Positions 1-5,286 are shown, counted from the first letter of the stretch. The stretch is 5,286 nt of DNA from Acidobacteriota bacterium (GCA_019352125.1 JABBNV010000017.1:3491-8776); one strand, 5' to 3'. The notes: generated by a model from the letters alone, not told the origin. Numbers and translations are program-made.

Positions 1-657
1 ATCAAGCTGCCCGCGGCAGGCTACTACGTATGGACCACCGCCACCGGGCCTGCGTCAACCGGCAGCCCTGCAGCGCAGGCAATGATCACGCCATGGAACA
101 GTACCTTCGGGGCTGCGGCTGAAACCACCGTTCTGCCGTGGCAGCCCGAGGTCAGTACGGCGTTGTCCGCCACTACAGGCACCGTGGGGGATACCGTCCG
201 CGATGCGGTAAGTCTCGCTGGCTTACCAACCAACCTCGTGCAAGGAAGCGTGACACTGACCATGTACGGCCCCCTCACGGACACCCCAGCGCAGCAGGCC
301 AGTGTGCCAGAGGGCAGTCACATGGTGGCAACTGTGGAGGTGCCGTTCACGGCCAAGGATGGCTCGGCCACGGCTCAGTCGCCGGCTTTTCCTACCCTGA
401 CACAGCCAGGCTGCTACACGGTAGTGGCATCCCTGTCCGAGGGCCCGGCACACTCTGCCTTTGCCTCGGCATTCGGTGTCCCGGCTGAAACGGTGTGTAT
501 CAGTGCGCCCGTTGTGCCTCAGTCAAACAGCGTTCAGGCCGTGGCGGTTCTGGCCAACACTGGTGCCAATAACGTGGTGATTCTGGGCATCGCTGCAGGA
601 CTGTTGGGGACAGGATTAGCGCTTGGTATTGTGTCCTGGCGTCGGCGTCAGAGCTAA
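1..657 (+). CDS. Cell-wall-anchored surface protein with LAxTG sorting signal, C-terminal part (5' end outside window)
   Basis: The frame is open from base 1, so this is the last 218 residues of a longer secreted protein. It ends in a complete cell-wall sorting signal: LANTG (bases 550-564, residues 184-188), a hydrophobic segment of about 23 residues rich in Gly, Ala, Leu and Ile, and a basic tail RRRQS. LAxTG pentapeptides are typical of class E-type sortases in high-GC actinobacteria, so the mature protein is probably linked to peptidoglycan. The rest is Ser/Thr/Ala/Val/Pro-rich and looks like beta-sandwich extracellular domains. The first ~50 residues (AGYYVW, then TPWNSTFG, then AAAETTVLP) resemble the end of the next domain (PGCYTVV, then FGVPAETVCI), so I infer at least two related tandem domains. 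Only the second copy has the Cys pair (residues 138 and 166), a possible disulfide. The ligand is unknown; adhesion or pilus-like roles are possible. An internal ATG at base 82 is not a credible start because the homology between copies extends upstream of it. Confidence 0.85.
   Translation: MKLPAAGYYVWTTATGPASTGSPAAQAMITPWNSTFGAAAETTVLPWQPEVSTALSATTGTVGDTVRDAVSLAGLPTNLVQGSVTLTMYGPLTDTPAQQASVPEGSHMVATVEVPFTAKDGSATAQSPAFPTLTQPGCYTVVASLSEGPAHSAFASAFGVPAETVCISAPVVPQSNSVQAVAVLANTGANNVVILGIAAGLLGTGLALGIVSWRRRQS
550..654 (+). other. LAxTG cell-wall sorting signal (LANTG, membrane span, RRRQS tail)
   Basis: The tripartite signal is LANTG, then an uncharged hydrophobic stretch up to the Trp codon at 637, then three Arg codons (640-648), Gln and Ser before the TAA stop. 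Sortases cleave between Thr and Gly and join the Thr carboxyl to the cell-wall precursor. Ala in place of Pro at position 2 points to a class E-type enzyme by family knowledge. No sortase gene lies in the window. Confidence 0.85.
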
Positions 658-676
658 AGCTCGGCGCTGCTAATTT
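645..676 (+). terminator. Possible weak terminator hairpin at the convergent stop codons
   Basis: GAGC (651-654), a TAAA loop and GCTC (659-662) form a short perfect stem. GCG (645-647) and CGC (665-667) can extend it across a small internal loop. A modestly T-rich run, TAATTT (671-676), follows on the plus strand. The stem covers the stop codons of both convergent genes. The T-tract is poor and the stem short, so this is only a candidate. In the minus direction no T-run follows. Confidence 0.3.
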
Positions 677-1070
677 CCTCAACATAGAGGGGCCAGAACT
701 CGCTCGGTTTGGCCGCCGCGGGATCGATGCGCTTGAGCTCAGCTTCAAAGGAGGTGACCACCCGGGCAAAGTCTTCATCCTCTGCCGGACCCACGTCATC
801 CCGATCGATTGATCCCCACAATTGAGCAATCTGAGTAAGTTTGCTCAAGGAGGAGGCCATCAACGTCTCGTCATCTTCGCAACAGGAATATACAGCTCCG
901 CTCGTCCTATCAACCACGACGAATTGGAAGTCACTGTCGTTAAGCACTATGGCCCTGCCAGAGGCGTCATTGGGGTAGGGCGGATGCAACCACTCACCCT
1001 CGTGTGGAACGTCTTCAAACCCGTTCGCCGCAAGTGTTTCCAGCGCCTTGGCAATTTGTTCGTCGTCCAT
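654..1070 (-). CDS. Small acidic protein, SUKH-4-like (SUKH superfamily) putative immunity protein
   Basis: This 138-residue cytosolic protein has no signal peptide or membrane segment and is strongly acidic. The pattern resembles the SUKH-4/SMI1-KNR4 group as I remember it: a strand pair FVVVDRTSGAVYSCC (residues 50-64) that reads like a strand-Gly-turn-strand, then LMASSLSKLTQIAQLW (70-85), matching the 'NSSLxxF' helix that family members carry, and a C-terminal RIDPAAA...FW...EEI (114-132), close to the 'DPxA...FW' ending. SUKH proteins commonly neutralise toxins of polymorphic or contact-dependent systems, but many are orphans. The ATG at 1070 has a strong Shine-Dalgarno, GGGAGG (1076-1081), five bases upstream. 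A promoter of its own lies just beyond. Its stop overlaps that of the convergent surface-protein gene by 3 bases. No toxin is visible nearby. The open frame is well supported; the family call is from pattern memory only, and it could instead be an unrelated small hypothetical protein. Confidence 0.75.
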   Translation of the reverse strand: MDDEQIAKALETLAANGFEDVPHEGEWLHPPYPNDASGRAIVLNDSDFQFVVVDRTSGAVYSCCEDDETLMASSLSKLTQIAQLWGSIDRDDVGPAEDEDFARVVTSFEAELKRIDPAAAKPSEFWPLYVEEISSAEL

Positions 1071-1090
1071 GACAACCTCCCGTTACCCTG

Positions 1091-1119
1091 ACCCTAGCCA
1101 TGGGCGGGGACCGAGTCAA
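1091..1119 (-). promoter_or_regulatory. Promoter of the SUKH-like gene (TTGACT-17-TAGGGT)
   Basis: On the minus strand, TTGACT (1119 down to 1114) matches five of six bases of the -35 consensus. It is followed after exactly 17 bases by TAGGGT (1096 down to 1091), which fits the actinobacterial TANNNT -10. Transcription would start near 1084, leaving a short leader that just contains GGGAGG before the ATG at 1070. This suggests the gene can be expressed independently of the purA-hydrolase genes upstream. Confidence 0.6.
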
Positions 1120-1133
1120 TGACCGTGGAAGGG

Positions 1134-1940
1134 CTAGTGTGCCGGAACTATTTCGTGAGCGGGAGCAAAGCGTCGATTGGTGAGCACCGGAAGGAATTGC
1201 CTCACTTCGTCAATCCGTTTTTTGGACACCTTGGCCGTGGCGATTCCTTCGGTCTCATCGTTCAAAAATGCCGCGGGGATGCCCATAGGATCAAGGATTA
1301 CCGAGTGCCCAATGCAGTGATCGCTGGACGTCCCTGCAGCAGCCACCCAACACGTATTTTCGATGGCGCGGGCAGTCAGCAACGCTTCCCAGTGCTCAAT
1401 CTTGTGCTCGCCCTTAAACCAGGCCGCAGCCACGCAAAGCACGTCAGCACCCTCGTCAACCAGCGCGCGGGCTAGCTCGGGGAATCGAATGTCGTAGCAC
1501 GTCATGATGCCCACACGCAGGCCTCCGATTTCAACTATGGTCACGCCACCGTCGCCCGCTTTAATGCGCTTGGATTCCTGGTAGGAAAACGCGTCGTAGA
1601 GGTGCAATTTGCGGTAGGTGCCCAGTACCTGACCGGACTCGTCTGCGGCCACCACAGTGTTGAATGGCCGGGTGTCTCCGCTGGGCTCGTAGCCGCCAGC
1701 GATCACGGCAATACCCAGTGTGCCTGCCAGCCGAGCTACGCCCTGAACAAATGGTGCCCATTCGGCGTCCACTGCTGCGCTGAAATCGTCCTTGACGGCG
1801 CCCACAGAAAACATGGATTCCTCAGGAAACACAATCAAGGAGGCGCCCGCTTCCTTGGCCTCCATGGCCAAACGGTGCATCACCCCAAGATTACTGGTGA
1901 CGCTTCCGCCGGGGTTGAACTGTCCCACACTGAGCAACAT
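1134..1940 (-). CDS. Carbon-nitrogen hydrolase (nitrilase superfamily, Nit1/Nit2-type amidase)
   Basis: This 268-residue cytosolic amidase covers the usual family length of about 260-280. The Glu-Lys-Cys catalytic triad is visible: E40 in LIVFPEESMF, K111 in YRKLHLYDAF and C148 in GIMTCYDIRFPELAR. E122 in YQESKRIKAGD and the later HWEALLTARAIEN segment (183-195) are also typical. The CYDxRFPE block and 'QESK...GD' resemble Nit1/Nit2 enzymes, which hydrolyse deaminated glutathione or omega-amides such as 2-oxoglutaramate. Because actinobacteria generally use mycothiol rather than glutathione, an omega-amidase or another small amide substrate seems likelier, but this is inference. The ATG at 1940 is chosen because AAGGAG (1947-1952) sits six bases upstream and the family start aligns there. 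The in-frame ATG at 1985 would add 15 residues upstream of that ribosome site. The gene lies 71 bases after purA and is probably co-transcribed. A TATGCT hexamer (2000-2005) could also act as a -10 but has no good -35. Confidence 0.92.
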   Translation of the reverse strand: MLLSVGQFNPGGSVTSNLGVMHRLAMEAKEAGASLIVFPEESMFSVGAVKDDFSAAVDAEWAPFVQGVARLAGTLGIAVIAGGYEPSGDTRPFNTVVAADESGQVLGTYRKLHLYDAFSYQESKRIKAGDGGVTIVEIGGLRVGIMTCYDIRFPELARALVDEGADVLCVAAAWFKGEHKIEHWEALLTARAIENTCWVAAAGTSSDHCIGHSVILDPMGIPAAFLNDETEGIATAKVSKKRIDEVRQFLPVLTNRRFAPAHEIVPAH

Positions 1941-1946
1941 TGCACA

Positions 1947-1952
1947 CTCCTT
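1947..1952 (-). promoter_or_regulatory. Ribosome binding site fixing the hydrolase start
   Basis: AAGGAG on the minus strand lies six bases before the ATG at 1940. It decides between this start and the upstream in-frame ATG at 1985, which would place this site inside the coding region. Confidence 0.8.
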
Positions 1953-2011
1953 CGCTTGGCCCAGGCGGAGAACCAAGTGGCCCATGCCGCCTACGCCCCA
2001 GCATAACCAAG

Positions 2012-3301
2012 CTAGCCGTTGATTAGATCATGAACCACAATGGTCTGGTCTCGGTCCGGCCCAACGCCGATGGCCGAGAATCTGGTTCCGGACATGGCTT
2101 CCAACGCCAGCACATACGTCTTGGCGTTGGCGGGCAGGTCATCCAGGGTGCGTGCACCGGTGATGTCCTCCGTCCAGCCGTCAAAGTACTCGAAGATGGG
2201 CTTGGCGTGGTGGAAATCAGTCTGCGTCATCGGCATTTCATCGTGCCGCACACCGTCCACATCGTAGGCAACGCAGACGGGGATTTGCTCGATGCCTGTG
2301 AGTACATCCAGCTTCGTCACAAAATAGTCAGTGAAGCCATTGACGCGGGACGCGTGACGCGCCAGCACCGCGTCATACCAGCCACAGCGGCGCGGTCGCC
2401 CGGTGTTGACACCAAACTCCCCGCCCTTCTTCTGCAGGTAATCTCCCATGTCATCAAAGAGCTCGGTGGGGAACGGGCCAGCACCAACGCGGGTGGTGTA
2501 CGCCTTGATAATTCCCACGGCACGGTTGATTCGGGTGGGGCCGATACCGGAGCCCACCGAGGCTCCACCCGCAGTGGGGTTCGATGACGTAACAAAGGGA
2601 TAGGTGCCGTGATCCACATCCAGGAAGGTGGCCTGGCCACCCTCCATCAGCACTACTTTGCCTTCATCCAGCGCCTGATTCAGCACGTAGGTGGAGTCGA
2701 TCATCAGCGGCCGCAAACGCTCCGCGTAGCCCAGAAAATACTGAACGATTTCTTCGGTTTCAATGGCTCGGCGGTTGTACACCTTGACCAGCAGTTCATT
2801 TTTTTGCTTCAGCGAGCCCTCAACCTTTTGACGCAAGATCGACTCGTCAAAAACGTCCTGCACGCGGATGCCCAGGCGAGCAACCTTGTCCATGTAGGCA
2901 GGGCCGATTCCACGACCTGTGGTACCAATGGCACGTTTGCCGAGAAAGCGTTCGGTGACCTTATCCAGGACCTGGTGATAGGGAGCCACCAGGTGGGCGT
3001 TGGCCGAGATGCGCAGCTTGGAAGTATCGGCGCCGCGAGCCTGGAGACCGTCGATTTCTTCGAATAGGGCTTCCAAGTTGACCACGCAGCCATTGCCGAT
3101 CACCGGAATTGCGTTGGGGCTCAGGATTCCAGCAGGCAGGAGTTTGAGTTCGTATTTTTCACCGCCGACGACGACGGTGTGCCCAGCGTTGTTGCCGCCA
3201 TTGGGCTTGACTACGTAGTCGACGCGGCCGCCGAGCAGGTCCGTTGCCTTGCCCTTGCCTTCGTCGCCCCACTGAGCTCCGACAATTACGATTGCTGGCA
3301 T
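2012..3301 (-). CDS. purA: Adenylosuccinate synthetase (IMP-aspartate ligase)
   Basis: PurA joins aspartate to IMP using GTP to make adenylosuccinate, the first committed step from IMP to AMP. The 429 residues are full family length. Key blocks are present: the N-terminal GTP/IMP loop WGDEGKGK (11-18) with catalytic D13; NGGNNAGHT (34-42) with catalytic H41; GTTGRGIGPAY (126-136); EGGQATFLDVDHGTYPF (220-236) followed by VTSSNP; GRPRRCGWYD (301-310); and TKLDVLTG (329-336), the guanine-binding region. The C-terminal GVGPDRDQTI is standard. The EGGQATF variant (rather than EGAQGT) and the overall sequence look actinobacterial, closest in memory to Arthrobacter. The ATG at 3301 has GGAGG (3307-3311) five bases upstream and begins the canonical MPAIVIVGAQWGDEG; an in-frame ATG at 3361 adds 20 residues the family lacks. 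No missing residue or frameshift is seen. The downstream hydrolase is 71 bases away on the same strand. Confidence 0.98.
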   Translation of the reverse strand: MPAIVIVGAQWGDEGKGKATDLLGGRVDYVVKPNGGNNAGHTVVVGGEKYELKLLPAGILSPNAIPVIGNGCVVNLEALFEEIDGLQARGADTSKLRISANAHLVAPYHQVLDKVTERFLGKRAIGTTGRGIGPAYMDKVARLGIRVQDVFDESILRQKVEGSLKQKNELLVKVYNRRAIETEEIVQYFLGYAERLRPLMIDSTYVLNQALDEGKVVLMEGGQATFLDVDHGTYPFVTSSNPTAGGASVGSGIGPTRINRAVGIIKAYTTRVGAGPFPTELFDDMGDYLQKKGGEFGVNTGRPRRCGWYDAVLARHASRVNGFTDYFVTKLDVLTGIEQIPVCVAYDVDGVRHDEMPMTQTDFHHAKPIFEYFDGWTEDITGARTLDDLPANAKTYVLALEAMSGTRFSAIGVGPDRDQTIVVHDLING

Positions 3302-3450
3302 GGGATCCTCCCCCATTCGTCGGGCGCGACCTTCGGCGAAAAGCCACCAGGCACGCCACACATGAAAATGCCCTCGACCGTGACGCTTTCATGTTTTGCA
3401 ACGCGAATCGGCACAGTAACGAGGCCCTTACCGATCAAGTTTAGCGTGGA
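3302..3450 (-). promoter_or_regulatory. purA upstream region, probable promoter location
   Basis: This is the 149-base gap between the dehydrogenase stop and the purA start. On the minus strand, TAAACT (3443 down to 3438) and TACTGT (3418 down to 3413) fit the TANNNT -10 form, but neither has a convincing -35 at 16-18 bases. If TACTGT is used the leader would be about 105 bases. I see no clear terminator for the upstream dehydrogenase, so read-through into purA is possible. The region also holds the inverted repeat at 3360-3394 and ends with the strong purA Shine-Dalgarno. Confidence 0.35.
3360..3394. repeat. Inverted repeat ACATGAAA / TTTCATGT, 19-base spacer
   Basis: ACATGAAA (3360-3367) and TTTCATGT (3387-3394) are perfect 8-base inverted arms in the purA leader, AT-rich against a GC-rich background. 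They could be a split operator or the base of an mRNA hairpin. The 19-base spacer between the arms has little internal pairing. No match to a known regulator site is recognised. Confidence 0.5.
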
Positions 3451-4449
3451 CTAGCCTCTTGTGACGTATCCAAGCTGCTTGTCCACGGGGTGGGCCAGGG
3501 GTTCACCAGCCATGAATCGCTGCAGATTGGCGGCAAACTGCTGAGCCAAGGTGTTGCGCCAACCTGCCACATCGCCAGACATGTGTGCGGAGAGGTGAAC
3601 GTTCTCCAGCGAGAAGAGCGGGCTGCTTACTTTCAGAGGCTCCTCCGTGACTACGTCTAAAGTTGCTGAGGCAATCGTCCCCGCACGTAGCGCGTGGATG
3701 AGTGCGTCCTCGTCTACCAGTTGCCCACGGCCCACATTGATCAACTGCGCCGTGGGCTTCATGGCTGCAAGCACGGATGAGTTGATCATCTTCCGTGTCT
3801 GGTCCGTCAGCGGCGCCACGGCGATCACGTGGTCAGCCCAACCCACGTGCGCAGCTAGGTCTGGGCTTGCCACTACGGTGCCAAAATCTGGATCATTTTC
3901 CCGCGCGGTTCGGCCCACGCCGCGTACTTCCATGCCCACGGCCTTGAACAGCGCCGCAATCGTTCGTCCAATTCCACCGGTGCCAACGATCAGGGCTCTG
4001 GATCCACGGGTCAGCGTGGTTTCGCGGTGCTTCCACACCCGCTTCTTCGCCAATTCGTGGCTCACGTACAACTGCTTGTCGTGAGCCAGTACGGAGGCCA
4101 GAGCGAACTCAGCGATGGGCACGTCAAAAACTCCAGCCGCGTTGGTAAGCGGAATATCCGACGCCGCAAATTCATCAAACAAGATCGCGTCAACACCAGC
4201 CGCCGCAACGTGCACCCATTTCAGTTTCTTGGCAAAAGGCCACGCCTGCCGAAGGGCTGAGGAGAAGAAATCCCACAGCAACAGCACCTCCGCGCCCTTG
4301 ATGGCACTCGGCAACTCATCAGCATGGACAAGTTCGACGTCGGCCAATTGCCGCAGGTGCGCCAGGTTGTAGGGTTCAGGGGTCCCCGGCGCCGTCAGAA
4401 TAACCAACGTGGGCTTGGGCGTTGGCAAGGTCCGGGTATCGGCAGGCAT
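3451..4449 (-). CDS. D-2-hydroxyacid dehydrogenase, GhrA-like (probable glyoxylate/hydroxypyruvate reductase type)
   Basis: This 332-residue cytosolic oxidoreductase interconverts 2-oxoacids and D-2-hydroxyacids with a nicotinamide cofactor. The N-terminal substrate domain contains LKWVHVAAAGVDAILF (76-91) and GVFDVPIAEFAL (106-117). The Rossmann fold follows, with GTGGIGR (156-162). The catalytic set is R241 in INVGRGQLVD, E270 in TEEPL and H289 in LSAHMSG. After the second strand the sequence reads GVGRTAR (177-183) with no acidic residue, which suggests NADP(H) preference, as in glyoxylate/hydroxypyruvate reductases; the exact substrate is open. The ATG at 4449 has no convincing Shine-Dalgarno. 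Instead a strong promoter ends six bases before it, so a leaderless mRNA is inferred. A later Met (residue 173) is too far in to be the start. The gene diverges from an FAD-linked hydroxyacid dehydrogenase, and purA follows after 149 bases. Confidence 0.92.
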   Translation of the reverse strand: MPADTRTLPTPKPTLVILTAPGTPEPYNLAHLRQLADVELVHADELPSAIKGAEVLLLWDFFSSALRQAWPFAKKLKWVHVAAAGVDAILFDEFAASDIPLTNAAGVFDVPIAEFALASVLAHDKQLYVSHELAKKRVWKHRETTLTRGSRALIVGTGGIGRTIAALFKAVGMEVRGVGRTARENDPDFGTVVASPDLAAHVGWADHVIAVAPLTDQTRKMINSSVLAAMKPTAQLINVGRGQLVDEDALIHALRAGTIASATLDVVTEEPLKVSSPLFSLENVHLSAHMSGDVAGWRNTLAQQFAANLQRFMAGEPLAHPVDKQLGYVTRG

Positions 4450-4455
4450 CCGTCC

Positions 4456-4485
4456 ACGCTAGGGAAAGGCACCCCACAGTGTCAA
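4456..4485 (-). promoter_or_regulatory. Promoter of the D-2-hydroxyacid dehydrogenase gene, leaderless geometry
   Basis: On the minus strand a perfect TTGACA (4485 down to 4480) is followed after 18 bases by TAGCGT (4461 down to 4456), matching TANNNT. If transcription starts at the A of the ATG (4449), the -10 box occupies exactly -12 to -7. This fits a leaderless transcript and explains the missing ribosome binding site. Confidence 0.65.
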
Positions 4486-4533
4486 AGCGCACCAAGAGAA
4501 ACGCAAATTGCTGACAAGAGGCGGCGACTTATG

Positions 4534-4562
4534 CGGACGGGGCCCTTGGCCAGGGGTACGCT
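4534..4562 (+). promoter_or_regulatory. Candidate promoter of the FAD-linked dehydrogenase gene, leaderless geometry
   Basis: TACGCT (4557-4562) fits TANNNT and lies at exactly -12 to -7 relative to the A of the ATG at 4569. The -35 position at 17-base spacing is CGGACG (4534-4539), a poor match that keeps only the central GAC. AGGGG (4552-4556) could alternatively serve as a weak, rather distant Shine-Dalgarno if transcription starts farther upstream. The sequence CCCTTGGCCAGGG (4543-4555), nearly palindromic around TGGCCA, abuts the -10 and could be an operator. Confidence 0.4.
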
Positions 4563-4568
4563 CGCCAC

Positions 4569-5286
4569 ATGAGTGCTGTAGATCTTCCTAACAACACCGC
4601 CTCGAGCGCCTTGGACGGACTTCGCCGCGCTGGCGTCGAGGTTGATACTTCCAGCAGGCGGCTAGCCGAATACAGCTATGACGCGTCCAATTATCGCGTC
4701 CCGCCGCAGGCAGTCATTTTTCCCCGGACGGCCGAACAAGTTTCCACAGTTGCCAAAATTGCCCATGATCACGGGCTGGCCCTCACGCCTCGTGGCGGGG
4801 GCACATCCATGGCTGGAAATGCGGTGGGCCACGCGCTTATTCTGGACTTTTCGCGCTACATGACGGCCATTGGCCCCGTGAACGTGGCCGATCGGCGCGT
4901 GCGCGTTGAACCCGGAGTGGTGCTGGCTACACTGTCTAACCACGTGGAGCAAGAGACGTCCGGGGCGCTAACTTTCGCACCCGATCCATCCAGCAAATCC
5001 CGCGCAACCGTAGGCGGAGCGATTGCCAACGACGCTTGCGGAAATCACTCCGTGCGGTACGGCCGAACTACTGATCACGTCTGTGAGCTTGAGTTGGTCA
5101 CGGTACGGGGGTTCCGGCTCACGGCAACTGCTACAGAACTGGTTGCCACCAACCCAACGGATCATGCCGCTGCAGCGGAAGCTGCCCGAATCTCAGGTGA
5201 GTTGAAGGACTTGGCGGCCCAGAATCTGGCTCGGTTCCGCCTGGAATTGGGGCAGATCCCCCGGCAGGTTTCCGGATATCACCTAA
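4569..5286 (+). CDS. FAD-binding 2-hydroxyacid dehydrogenase (D-lactate/glycolate oxidase-like), N-terminal part, runs off window
   Basis: There are 239 codons before the window ends with the frame still open. The sequence is a PCMH-type FAD-binding domain (FAD_binding_4): YDASNYRVPPQAVIFPRT (37-54), the flavin pyrophosphate loop PRGGGTSMAGNAVG (74-87), VEPGVVLATL (113-122), then FAPDPSS (136-142) and TVGGAIANDACGNHSVRYG (147-165). The final PRQVSGYHL (231-239) matches the 'SGYxL' segment of D-lactate dehydrogenase/YdiJ-like flavoproteins, which often continue into a C-terminal cysteine-rich Fe-S domain; whether this one does cannot be seen. Such enzymes oxidise D-lactate, glycolate or D-2-hydroxyglutarate and pass electrons to the respiratory chain at the membrane. 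The ATG at 4569 is the only plausible start: the frame upstream contains no ATG or GTG before a stop at 4512. The divergent neighbour handles the same substrate class with a nicotinamide cofactor. Confidence 0.9.
   Translation, partial: MSAVDLPNNTASSALDGLRRAGVEVDTSSRRLAEYSYDASNYRVPPQAVIFPRTAEQVSTVAKIAHDHGLALTPRGGGTSMAGNAVGHALILDFSRYMTAIGPVNVADRRVRVEPGVVLATLSNHVEQETSGALTFAPDPSSKSRATVGGAIANDACGNHSVRYGRTTDHVCELELVTVRGFRLTATATELVATNPTDHAAAAEAARISGELKDLAAQNLARFRLELGQIPRQVSGYHL

Noticed and set aside
1953..1979. Inverted repeat CGCTTGG / CCAAGTG between purA and the hydrolase, a possible terminator
   Set aside because: The stem is short with a wobble pair and a 13-base loop, and no T-run follows on the minus strand; the hydrolase ribosome site comes immediately after.
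1602..2006. 134-codon plus-strand open frame opposite the carbon-nitrogen hydrolase
   Set aside because: It is a shadow of a gene whose catalytic triad is intact on the other strand.
2030..2587. 185-codon open frame on the plus strand opposite purA
   Set aside because: It is antisense to a fully conserved purA, shows no recognisable motif and has low-complexity composition expected from the complement of GC-rich codons.
3302..3361. N-terminal extension of purA from the ATG at 3361
   Set aside because: The extra 20 residues are absent from the family and the strong Shine-Dalgarno is placed for the ATG at 3301.
3159..3401. 80-codon minus-strand frame starting in the purA leader and overlapping the purA start, a possible upstream ORF
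   Set aside because: There is no Shine-Dalgarno before its ATG, the peptide is Arg/Ser-rich frame-shadow sequence, and it runs into purA out of frame.
3647..4084. 145-codon plus-strand open frame opposite the D-2-hydroxyacid dehydrogenase
   Set aside because: It mirrors the codon pattern of the real minus-strand gene, with no ribosome site or domain.
4324..4572. 82-codon plus-strand frame through the divergent promoter region
   Set aside because: It begins inside the opposite dehydrogenase gene, shows no ribosome site or domain, and crosses a region better explained as promoters.
4662..4952. 96-codon minus-strand open frame
   Set aside because: It lies opposite the FAD-binding domain, whose flavin-loop motif is clear on the plus strand.

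Overview
The window looks like chromosomal DNA from a high-GC Gram-positive actinobacterium, most likely Micrococcaceae (Arthrobacter-like). The adenylosuccinate synthetase reads like the Arthrobacter form from memory. A surface protein ends in an LAxTG-type sortase signal, and several putative promoters have the actinobacterial TANNNT -10 form. This placement is a judgement from recalled family sequences; no search was run.

Layout. 1-657 (+) is the C-terminal part of a cell-wall-anchored surface protein built from related extracellular domains. It meets tail to tail, with a 3-base overlap, a small acidic protein (654-1070, -) that resembles SUKH-superfamily (SUKH-4-like) immunity proteins and has its own well-formed promoter. 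Upstream on the same minus strand lie a Nit-type carbon-nitrogen hydrolase (1134-1940) and purA (2012-3301). These two are close enough to share a transcript. A 149-base gap (3302-3450) precedes purA and holds an inverted repeat. Next is a D-2-hydroxyacid dehydrogenase (3451-4449, -). Across a 119-base divergent promoter region lies the N-terminal part of an FAD-linked D-lactate/glycolate-type dehydrogenase (4569 to the window end, +).

How the parts relate. PurA is core purine biosynthesis and the hydrolase is probably amide salvage or repair. The divergent pair are both 2-hydroxyacid/2-oxoacid redox enzymes, one pyridine-nucleotide-linked and one flavin-linked, so a shared metabolic theme is plausible. 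The most notable signal is that both of these divergent genes have a TANNNT hexamer at exactly -12 to -7 relative to the A of their ATG. This is the geometry expected for leaderless mRNAs, whereas the other three complete genes have ordinary Shine-Dalgarno sequences. Most of the window is ordinary housekeeping DNA. I see no mobile element, CRISPR array, tRNA or rRNA, and no gene-free stretch longer than 149 bases.
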